5,144 nt of DNA from positions 1 to 5,144 of the forward strand of contig JBEGTT010000178.1 of NCBI GenBank assembly GCA_041179245.1, written 5' to 3'. This document shows, one piece after another, positions 1 to 5,144 of the stretch. Every line of letters begins with the position of its first letter. Position 1 is the first letter of the stretch. The translations under genes and the position numbers were made by a program. The notes beneath the pieces were generated by a model. It was not told where the DNA came from and ran no database searches. It worked only from the letters and a program-made list of their open reading frames with translations. The DNA is from JBEGTT01 sp041179245 (lineage in GTDB: Bacteria > Pseudomonadota > Gammaproteobacteria > Burkholderiales > Rhodocyclaceae).

Positions 1-575
1 GTTCAAAGCGCCAAGGTGATTTTGGCTTGCTGCAAAAACGTCTACCCATGATGGGGGCCGTTGTTGAGGCTTTGCCGGAAGTGCGTGCAGGCGAACGCCG
101 TGCGGCAAGTTCGGCCATTCGGGAAGCCTTAGCAACGGGACAGATGGATTTTGCGGCGAAATTATTAGGCCGGCCTTACCGAATGGATGGTCGTGTGATG
201 ACCGGGCAACGTTTAGGGCGCACCTTGGGTTTCCCTACCGCTAACATCTATATCCGGCATTCGCCTTTGCCCTTAAGTGGCGTTTTTGCCGTGCAAGTCC
301 TTGGGGCCGCCGGGGCGACTAAAGTCGTCAACGGCGTGGCAAACTTGGGCACGCGCCCGACGGTTAATGGGGTTCGCCCCATTTTAGAAGTTCACTTATT
401 TGATTTTAGTGGTGACATTTATGGTCGCCATCTGCAGGTCAGTTTTTTGAAAAAACTACGAACAGAACAGAAGTTTCCTAACCTTGATGCACTGAAGGCC
501 CAAATCGCATGTGATGCGCTGGCGGCACAGACTTTTTTCAGCAGCAAAGCTGCAACTGGAATTCACAATGGCTGA
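1..575 (+). CDS. ribF: Bifunctional riboflavin kinase / FMN adenylyltransferase, 3' part
   Basis: RibF phosphorylates riboflavin to FMN and adenylates FMN to FAD in the cytoplasm. The reading frame is already open at the window edge (first full codon at base 3), giving 190 visible residues; about 120 residues of the N-terminal adenylyltransferase domain are missing compared with the ~313-residue E. coli protein. Visible first is the end of that domain, KRQGDF (2-7) and the SSAIR helix start (36-40). The riboflavin kinase domain follows: LGRTLGFPTAN (71-81) with the nucleotide-binding PTAN, GVANLGTRPTVNG (111-123), and LEVHLFDF with the presumed catalytic Glu129. It ends with the C-terminal helices around RTEQKFPNLDALKAQI. 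In the usual ISST motif the first Ser appears to be Ala (RAASSAIR). The stop codon (573-575) lies within the start of ileS. Family and order match the known ribF-ileS pairing, so the call is secure. Confidence 0.96.
   Translation, partial: SKRQGDFGLLQKRLPMMGAVVEALPEVRAGERRAASSAIREALATGQMDFAAKLLGRPYRMDGRVMTGQRLGRTLGFPTANIYIRHSPLPLSGVFAVQVLGAAGATKVVNGVANLGTRPTVNGVRPILEVHLFDFSGDIYGRHLQVSFLKKLRTEQKFPNLDALKAQIACDALAAQTFFSSKAATGIHNG
557..561 (+). promoter_or_regulatory. Weak ribosome binding site of ileS
   Basis: TGGAA lies 6 bases before the ATG at 568, inside the ribF coding sequence. It is a modest Shine-Dalgarno match. It supports 568 rather than the in-frame upstream ATG at 511 as the ileS start. 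Because the start overlaps the ribF stop, translation may rely on coupling to ribF ribosomes (inference). Confidence 0.5.
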
Positions 576-3393
576 TTACAAAACTACCCTAAACCTTCCT
601 GACACGGCTTTTCCGATGCGCGGTGATTTGCCTAAGCGGGAGCCGCAATGGATTGCGCAATGGCAAGAAAGCCAGTTGTATCAGCGGATTCGGGAAGTTT
701 GCAAAGGTCGGCCCCGTTTCACCTTGCATGATGGCCCGCCCTACGCCAATGGGGATATACACATCGGCCATGCAGTCAATAAGGTGTTGAAAGACATTAT
801 TATTCGCGCCAAAACCTTGTCCGGTTTTGATGCGCCTTACACGCCGGGCTGGGATTGTCACGGCTTACCAATTGAGCACCAGATTGAAAAACTACATGGC
901 AAAAATTTGCCCGCCGACAAGGTGCGTGAGCTGTGCCGCACTTATGCTGCTGAGCAGGTTGAACGCCAGAAAAAAGACTTTATCCGCTTGGGCGTACTCG
1001 GTGACTGGGGAAATCCATATCTGACGATGAGTTTCAAAGCTGAAGCCGATGAAATGCGGGCCTTGGGCAAGATTCTTGAGCAGGGTTATTTGTACCAAGG
1101 TTTGAAACCGGTGAACTGGTGTCTGGATTGTGGTTCTGCGTTGGCCGAGGCTGAAGTGGAATACGAAGACAAAACCTCGCCAGCGATTGATGTGGCATTT
1201 CCTGTGGCTGATTTAGCTGCTTTGTCGACGGCTTTCGGTTTAACGACGACCCCGGCTAAAGCCGCTGCGGTGATCTGGACGACGACTCCTTGGACCTTGC
1301 CCGCCAATGAAGCAGTGTCGGTGCATCCTGAGTTGACCTATGACTTGATCGACACCGACAAAGGCACGCTGATTCTAGTGCGTGAATTGGCTGAGTCGGC
1401 GCTGAAACGCTACGAGTTAGAAGGCAAACTATTAGGTTCGTGCCAAGGTAAAGCGTTGGAAAAACTGCGCTTAAGCCATCCCTTCCAAGTACGGGAAGTG
1501 CAGATTATTTGCGGTACGCACGTCACTACTGAAGCCGGTACGGGCTTGGTGCATACTGCGCCCGCGCATGGCGTGGACGATTACAACATTGGCCGTCAGT
1601 ACGGGTTGCCGGTGAATAACCCCGTGGGTAACGATGGCAAGTTCCTGAACAATACCCCAGCATTGAGCGAGGCTGCGGTTGATGATAAAACCTTGGCCGG
1701 AAAAACGGTGTGGGAAGCCAATCCGCTAGTGCTGGCTGAGTTGGAAGCGCGTGGCCTGCTGCTAAAAGGCGAGAAGATTCGTCACAGCTACCCACACTGC
1801 TGGCGGCACAAAACCCCGATAATTTTCCGGGCGACGACACAATGGTTTATCGGGATGGATCGGCAGAGTGCGGCGGCAGATTGCTCGCCAACGTTGCGCC
1901 AAGTGGCAGAAAAAGCAGTTGATGCCACCGAGTTTTTCCCAGCTTGGGGCCGAGCACGTTTAGAAGGCATGATGAAAACCCGGCCCGATTGGTGCGTGTC
2001 TCGTCAGCGCAACTGGGGCGTGCCGATTCCGTTCTTTTTACACAAAGAAACGGGGCGTCCTCACCCCAAAACAGCAGAGTTCATTGAGCAAGTTGCCAAG
2101 CGGGTTGAACAGTCGGGAATTGAGGCTTGGTTTAGCTTGGATGCAGCAGAACTGCTGGGAGCTGAGGCGGATCAATACAACAAGATGAAAGACACGCTGG
2201 ATGTTTGGTTTGACTCCGGTACCACGCATTGGCATGTGATGCGCGGCTCACACGCGGATACCCATAGCTGGCCAGCGGACTTGTATCTAGAAGGTTCTGA
2301 CCAGCATCGTGGTTGGTTCCAGTCATCCCTGTTATCTGGTTGTGCGATTGATGGTCGTGCGCCATATAAAGCGCTACTGACTCACGGGTTTGTGGTTGAT
2401 GGCAAGGGCCACAAAATGTCCAAGTCCAAGGGCAATGTGGTGTCGCCACAACAAGTCGCAGACAAGATGGGCGTCGATATTTTGCGGTTGTGGGTAGCTT
2501 CAACCGACTATTCGGGCGAACTGACGATTTCCGACGAAATCCTGAAGCGCGTGGTGGATGCTTACCGCCGTATCCGTAACACGCTACGTTTTTTGTTAGC
2601 CAATATCGCTGACTTTGATCTTGCCAAGGATTTGCTGCCGGTCGATCAACTGTTTGAAATTGATCAATACGCCTTGGCGCTGACCGCCAAGCTGCAAGCG
2701 GAGTGCAAGACCAATTTTGATCGTTATGAATTCCACCATATTGCACAAGCTTTGCAGACCTTCTGTTCAGAAGATTTAGGCGGGTTCTACCTCGATATTC
2801 TGAAAGATCGCCTCTACACCGCTGCGCCTAATTCCAAAGCGCGTCGTTCAGCTCAATCTGCGTTGTGGCACATCCAGCAGTCGCTGGTTCGTTTGATGGC
2901 CCCCATTCTGAGTTTTACGGCTGAAGAAGTTTGGCAAGTGTTAGGTACTCAGTTGGGCGCGCCAAGAGAAGATTCCGTCATGTTGCACACTTGGTATGAC
3001 CTGCCGGAGATTGCAAACACAGAAGGATTATTGAGCAAATGGAATGGGTTGCGCACGCTGCGTGCCGATGTCACCAAAGCATTGGAAGAGCTTCGCACGG
3101 CAGGACAAATCGGCTCATCTTTGCAGGCGGAAGTCGAAATTCGTGCCGATGGTCAAAAATTCGCTGACTTACTTTCTTTGGGCGATGACCTGAAGTTTGT
3201 GTTCATTTGTTCCAAAGCGACAGTAGTTCAGTCTGCCGAAGAAGGGATTACCGCAACCCCCGCAGCACATGAAAAATGCGAGCGTTGCTGGCATTACCGT
3301 GACGACGTAGGTGCGGATACGGAACATTCAGAACTCTGTGGTCGCTGTGTCAGCAATTTGCACGGAGAAGGGGAAGGGCGTTTGTATGCCTGA
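568..3393 (+). CDS. ileS: Isoleucyl-tRNA synthetase
   Basis: Cytoplasmic class I aminoacyl-tRNA synthetase that charges tRNA-Ile and hydrolyses mischarged Val-tRNA-Ile. The start at 568 gives 941 residues (E. coli has 938) and an N-terminus, MADYKTTLNLPDTAFPMRGD, that lines up with the family; the in-frame ATG at 511 would add 19 unrelated residues read from ribF. Domains in order: Rossmann fold with the HIGH signature (65-68, in PPYANGDIHIGH); CP1 editing domain with WTTTPWTLPAN (237-247) and HTAPAHGVDDY (329-339, Asp338 matching the editing Asp342 of E. coli); SRQRNWGVP and DVWFDSG; LEGSDQHRGW with Glu575; and KMSKS (616-620). The anticodon-binding helices come next, then a zinc site of four cysteines (C904, C907, C924, C927) as in E. 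coli. All key residues are present. The gene overlaps ribF and lspA by 8 bases each and ends in tandem stops, TGATGA. Confidence 0.98.
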   Translation: MADYKTTLNLPDTAFPMRGDLPKREPQWIAQWQESQLYQRIREVCKGRPRFTLHDGPPYANGDIHIGHAVNKVLKDIIIRAKTLSGFDAPYTPGWDCHGLPIEHQIEKLHGKNLPADKVRELCRTYAAEQVERQKKDFIRLGVLGDWGNPYLTMSFKAEADEMRALGKILEQGYLYQGLKPVNWCLDCGSALAEAEVEYEDKTSPAIDVAFPVADLAALSTAFGLTTTPAKAAAVIWTTTPWTLPANEAVSVHPELTYDLIDTDKGTLILVRELAESALKRYELEGKLLGSCQGKALEKLRLSHPFQVREVQIICGTHVTTEAGTGLVHTAPAHGVDDYNIGRQYGLPVNNPVGNDGKFLNNTPALSEAAVDDKTLAGKTVWEANPLVLAELEARGLLLKGEKIRHSYPHCWRHKTPIIFRATTQWFIGMDRQSAAADCSPTLRQVAEKAVDATEFFPAWGRARLEGMMKTRPDWCVSRQRNWGVPIPFFLHKETGRPHPKTAEFIEQVAKRVEQSGIEAWFSLDAAELLGAEADQYNKMKDTLDVWFDSGTTHWHVMRGSHADTHSWPADLYLEGSDQHRGWFQSSLLSGCAIDGRAPYKALLTHGFVVDGKGHKMSKSKGNVVSPQQVADKMGVDILRLWVASTDYSGELTISDEILKRVVDAYRRIRNTLRFLLANIADFDLAKDLLPVDQLFEIDQYALALTAKLQAECKTNFDRYEFHHIAQALQTFCSEDLGGFYLDILKDRLYTAAPNSKARRSAQSALWHIQQSLVRLMAPILSFTAEEVWQVLGTQLGAPREDSVMLHTWYDLPEIANTEGLLSKWNGLRTLRADVTKALEELRTAGQIGSSLQAEVEIRADGQKFADLLSLGDDLKFVFICSKATVVQSAEEGITATPAAHEKCERCWHYRDDVGADTEHSELCGRCVSNLHGEGEGRLYA
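3371..3378 (+). promoter_or_regulatory. Ribosome binding site of lspA
   Basis: The purine run GGGAAGGG sits 7 bases before the ATG at 3386, inside the last codons of ileS, with a further GGAGAAGG just upstream (3364-3371). This is the strongest Shine-Dalgarno-like stretch at any junction in the window. It supports 3386 as the lspA start, which means the unusual N-terminal extension is translated. Confidence 0.65.
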
Positions 3394-4012
3394 TGAGGGT
3401 AAGGATCAGCATGGGCATGTCGGCCAGTCGGAATTCCTAAACTCGCTTCGCTCAAACAACGGAATTCCTTTGGACCGGCACACCCATACTGATCTGGATC
3501 AGGCTGAACGGTATTCCCACATCGCTAGATGGCTAGCATTAGCCACCATAGTCATAGGTTTGGATCAAGCCAGTAAACTGTGGGTGTTGTCCGTTTTTTA
3601 CCTGAACGAGATTTATCCCCTTACCAACTTCCTTAACCTCACCCTGGTATTCAATCCGGGAGCAGCATTTAGCTTTCTGGCCGATGCGGGTGGGTGGCAG
3701 AAATGGTTTTTTCTGGCGTTGGCGATTGCCGTCAGCCTTTGGGTCATTAATACCATTCGACGAGAGCCGAATGAAACCAAGCAAGCAGCGGCGCTGACTC
3801 TGATTATGGGGGGGGCTTTGGGGAATGCGATTGACCGTGTAGCTTATGGTGCCGTTGTCGATTTTCTCGATGTTTATTGGCAATACTGGCATTGGCCAGC
3901 GTTCAATGTGGCCGATTCCGCTATTTGTATTGGCGCTATTTTGCTGGTGTGGGATCAAATGACCAGAAAACCTGTCAAACAGACTTCCGAAAATACCGGC
4001 TCATCAGCGTAG
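3386..4012 (+). CDS. lspA: Lipoprotein signal peptidase (signal peptidase II) with unusual N-terminal extension
   Basis: Inner-membrane aspartyl protease that removes the signal peptide from prolipoproteins after diacylglyceryl modification of the lipobox cysteine. From ATG 3386 it is 208 residues, against ~164 in E. coli. Conserved parts are GLDQASKLWV after the first membrane helix (about 47-67), LVFNPGAAFSFLAD (87-100) with the conserved Asn, a second helix (105-123), GGALGNAIDR (142-151) and VVDFLD with catalytic Asp159. The last is FNVADSAI with catalytic Asp177, within the fourth membrane region. The catalytic dyad is intact, so the enzyme should be active. The excess length is all at the cytoplasmic N-terminus: residues 7-37 are encoded by a palindromic repeat (see 3404-3494). 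There is no ATG in frame between 3386 and the first helix; a TTG at 3470 is a weaker alternative start giving 180 residues. An eight-G run (3808-3815) encodes MGGA. The ATG overlaps the ileS stop by 8 bases, so translational coupling is likely. Confidence 0.95.
   Translation: MPDEGKDQHGHVGQSEFLNSLRSNNGIPLDRHTHTDLDQAERYSHIARWLALATIVIGLDQASKLWVLSVFYLNEIYPLTNFLNLTLVFNPGAAFSFLADAGGWQKWFFLALAIAVSLWVINTIRREPNETKQAAALTLIMGGALGNAIDRVAYGAVVDFLDVYWQYWHWPAFNVADSAICIGAILLVWDQMTRKPVKQTSENTGSSA
3403..3409. repeat. Left copy of 7-base direct repeat flanking the palindrome
   Basis: GGATCAG occurs here and again at 3496-3502, so the copies are 93 bases apart and in the same codon phase (both read G-GAT-CAG, Asp-Gln). 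This is what a target-site duplication would look like. Six of its seven bases also belong to the outer end of the inverted repeat, so a pure duplication is not the only explanation. Confidence 0.5.
3404..3494. repeat. 91-bp imperfect inverted repeat inside the 5' end of lspA
   Basis: Bases 3404-3437 and 3461-3494 form two 34-base arms with no gaps around a 23-base loop, centred on 3449. Pairing each base i with 6898-i gives 25 of 34 Watson-Crick pairs plus two G-T pairs. The innermost 8 bp are perfect (GGAATTCC in both arms), and the outer part is anchored by GATCAG (3404-3409) facing CTGATC (3489-3494). The mismatches are spread along the stem, as expected of an old, decaying palindrome. 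It encodes residues 7-37 of LspA; of the three forward frames only the lspA frame is fully open, since the frame used by ribF has TAA at 3438 and the ileS frame has TGA at 3490. No T-run follows, so it is not a typical terminator. It is probably a small palindromic insertion (inference). Confidence 0.85.
3439..3456. repeat. 18-base mirror repeat in the loop of the palindrome
   Basis: AAACTCGCTTCGCTCAAA reads the same forwards and backwards on one strand, a mirror rather than a complementary palindrome. It fills most of the 23-base loop between the two GGAATTCC arms. A true mirror of this length is uncommon by chance, although part of it reflects the near-repeat CGCTT-CGCTC. Its function is unknown. 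Confidence 0.75.
3496..3502. repeat. Right copy of 7-base direct repeat flanking the palindrome
   Basis: Second GGATCAG, partner of 3403-3409, lying one base beyond the right end of the inverted repeat. Deleting one copy plus the interval (93 bases) joins MPDEGKDQ directly to AERYSHIARW, restoring an lspA reading frame of 177 residues. Confidence 0.5.
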
Positions 4013-4022
4013 AAAGAAATTT

Positions 4023-4457
4023 ATGTCTCAGCCAATGGTTAAACCAGACAGTTTTTTGACCCTGCATTACCGTGTGACCACGGACGATGGTGAGGAATTC
4101 CTGAACACTTTTGATATGTCGCCTGCGACATTGATGATGGGCAGCGGACAACTGGCGGATACGCTGGAAAGTTGTTTGATTGGCCTTGAAGAGGGCGCGC
4201 AGACAGGGTTCGATTTACCGCCCGAAAAGGCGTTTGGATTGTCGACTGACCGCTTGGTCGAACGTATCGCGTTATCTGCCTTGCCTGCCGGTATGGAATT
4301 GAAGGAAAACTCTGTCGTTGAATTTACAGCACCTAATGGCAGTGCTTTTTCAGGATTTCTGCGCGAACTTACTGATACCCATGGGTTGTTTGATTTCAAT
4401 CATCCACTGGCCGGCAAACGCATTCGTTTTGATGTCCATCTGATTGGGGTGATGTAA
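4023..4457 (+). CDS. fkpB: FKBP-type peptidyl-prolyl cis-trans isomerase, SlyD-like short form
   Basis: FkpB (also called SlpA) catalyses prolyl isomerisation and can act as a folding chaperone; it has no signal peptide and is expected in the cytoplasm. The protein is 144 residues (E. coli FkpB 149). The FKBP fold is split: the N-terminal strands hold LTLHYRVTTDDGEEF (12-26) and the helix LADTLESCLIGLEEG (44-58). An insert-in-flap region follows DLPPEKAFG (64-72), and the fold is closed by DFNHPLAGKRIRFDV (124-138), the signature of this subfamily. There is no His/Cys-rich metal-binding tail, which argues for FkpB rather than SlyD. It starts 10 bases after lspA with only a weak purine-rich leader (AGAAAG, 4011-4016), and the ATG at 4035 is a possible later start. 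Placement between lspA and ispH is the standard gammaproteobacterial arrangement. The cellular client is not evident from sequence. Confidence 0.95.
   Translation: MSQPMVKPDSFLTLHYRVTTDDGEEFLNTFDMSPATLMMGSGQLADTLESCLIGLEEGAQTGFDLPPEKAFGLSTDRLVERIALSALPAGMELKENSVVEFTAPNGSAFSGFLRELTDTHGLFDFNHPLAGKRIRFDVHLIGVM
4446..4452 (+). promoter_or_regulatory. Ribosome binding site of ispH
   Basis: GGGGTGA lies 7 bases upstream of the ATG at 4460 and within the last codons of fkpB. The spacing fits the start at 4460, whose protein begins MEVILANPRGFCAGV as expected for the family. Confidence 0.6.
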
Positions 4458-4459
4458 AT

Positions 4460-5144
4460 ATGGAAGTCATCCTGGCGAATCCACGTGGTTTTTGTGCCGG
4501 CGTTGAGCGAGCCATTGCGATTGTGGAACGTGCTTTAGCAAAATTTGGTGCGCCTATTTTTGTCCGCCACGAAGTCGTCCATAACAAATTTGTCTGTGAT
4601 GGCTTACGCGCCAAAGGTGCCGTCTTTATTGATGACCTTGCCGAGGTTCCAGAAGGTAGTACCGTTATTTTTAGCGCACATGGCGTTTCTCTTGACGTGC
4701 GCCAAGAAGCCGAAGCCCGTGGGTTGAAGGTGTTTGATGCGACTTGCCCATTGGTCACGAAGGTACACGTCGAAGTGGGCAAAATGCGTCGTGAAGCCCG
4801 AGAAGTGGTGATGATCGGCCATAAAGGTCACCCTGAAGTGGTGGGTACGATGGGGCAAGCAAAGTCCGGCATGCACTTGGTGGAAACGGCTGGGGATGTG
4901 GCCAACTTGGTCGTGGTTGATGAGTCCGCCTTGTCCTTTGTAACGCAGACCACCTTGTCCGTGGATGATGCTAGTCGAGTAATTGGGGCCTTGCGTGAGC
5001 GTTTCCCGCTTATCCAGGGTCCGAAGAAAGATGATATTTGTTACGCGACGCAAAATCGCCAAGATGCAGTCAAAGCGCTGGCTGAACAGTGTGATTTGGT
5101 GTTAGTTGTGGGTAGCGCTAACAGTTCAAATTCCCGCCGTCTTC
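4460..5144 (+). CDS. ispH: 4-hydroxy-3-methylbut-2-enyl diphosphate reductase, 5' part
   Basis: IspH (LytB) is the [4Fe-4S] enzyme that reduces HMBPP to isopentenyl and dimethylallyl diphosphate, the last step of the MEP isoprenoid pathway, in the cytoplasm. The reading frame runs off the window: 228 codons are present of about 316 in E. coli. Visible residues match the family: Cys12 (in NPRGFCAG), Cys96 (in DATCPLV) and Cys194 (in DDICYATQ) as cluster ligands. His41 (EVVHN), His74 (SAHGV) and His124 with Glu126 (GHKGHPEVVG) line the substrate pocket; TQTTLS is at 162-167. The substrate-binding NSSNS motif (221-225) is just before the end. No residue expected in this portion is missing. The start codon is 2 bases after the fkpB stop, so it is most likely co-transcribed and translationally coupled with fkpB. 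The last ~90 residues lie outside the window. Confidence 0.96.
   Translation, partial: MEVILANPRGFCAGVERAIAIVERALAKFGAPIFVRHEVVHNKFVCDGLRAKGAVFIDDLAEVPEGSTVIFSAHGVSLDVRQEAEARGLKVFDATCPLVTKVHVEVGKMRREAREVVMIGHKGHPEVVGTMGQAKSGMHLVETAGDVANLVVVDESALSFVTQTTLSVDDASRVIGALRERFPLIQGPKKDDICYATQNRQDAVKALAEQCDLVLVVGSANSSNSRRL

Noticed and set aside
442..456. GTTTTTTGAAAAAAC, a T-run facing an A-run, as a possible terminator near the end of ribF
   Set aside because: The two arms are separated by one base so no hairpin loop can form, and it encodes normal RibF residues (SFLKKL) with ileS coupled just downstream.
511..567. Extension of IleS to an in-frame ATG at 511
   Set aside because: The added 19 residues have no counterpart in the family, lie entirely in ribF, and the protein from 568 begins exactly as other IleS proteins do.
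2132..2746. Long minus-strand open frame of 204 codons inside ileS
   Set aside because: It is antisense to well-conserved IleS codons, shows no recognisable domain, and is low-complexity in the manner of shadow frames.
3393..3440. Short alternative frame ATG 3393 to TAA 3438 overlapping the lspA start, as a leader peptide
   Set aside because: Fifteen codons, no separate ribosome site, and it overlaps the well-supported lspA frame; nothing indicates translation.
3539..3958. Minus-strand open frame of 139 codons opposite lspA
   Set aside because: It mirrors the conserved transmembrane and catalytic codons of LspA and has no family features of its own.
4094..4102. Third GGAATTCCT in fkpB, identical to the core of the lspA palindrome arms
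   Set aside because: Only nine bases match, no further similarity or inverted partner surrounds it, and it encodes ordinary FkpB residues; chance is sufficient.

Overview
The window is a compact, single-strand run of housekeeping genes in the order ribF (5' end missing) - ileS - lspA - fkpB - ispH (3' end missing), all on the + strand. This is the conserved ribF-ileS-lspA-fkpB-ispH block known from Escherichia coli and many other Gammaproteobacteria. The proteins read as gammaproteobacterial throughout: IleS has the C-terminal zinc-binding cysteines, FkpB is the short SlyD-like form, and IspH is the [4Fe-4S] form. By eye the base composition is near 50 % GC. The genus cannot be fixed from the sequence alone; a free-living or environmental gammaproteobacterium is the best guess.

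Layout: bases 1-575 hold the last ~190 codons of ribF (FMN/FAD synthesis). ileS (568-3393) starts inside the ribF stop region, and lspA (3386-4012) starts inside the ileS stop region. Both junctions are 8-base overlaps of the same form, ATGNCTGA. fkpB (4023-4457) follows after 10 bases and ispH (4460 to the window end) after 2 bases. No non-coding stretch is longer than 10 bases, and no internal promoter or terminator could be supported, so the genes look like one co-transcribed, translationally coupled operon.

The genes share no single pathway. They cover flavin cofactor synthesis, isoleucyl-tRNA charging, lipoprotein signal-peptide removal in the inner membrane, FKBP-type prolyl isomerisation and the last step of the MEP isoprenoid pathway. 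They are all growth-linked functions.

The one real departure from routine is in the first ~40 codons of lspA. A 91-base, gap-free imperfect inverted repeat (3404-3494, centre 3449) lies inside the coding frame. A 7-base direct repeat, GGATCAG, flanks it. The two direct-repeat copies are exactly 93 bases (31 codons) apart. Removing that interval leaves lspA in frame and shortens the protein from 208 to 177 residues, much closer to the family norm. This looks like a small palindromic element that inserted in frame into an essential gene, comparable in concept to Rickettsia palindromic elements.
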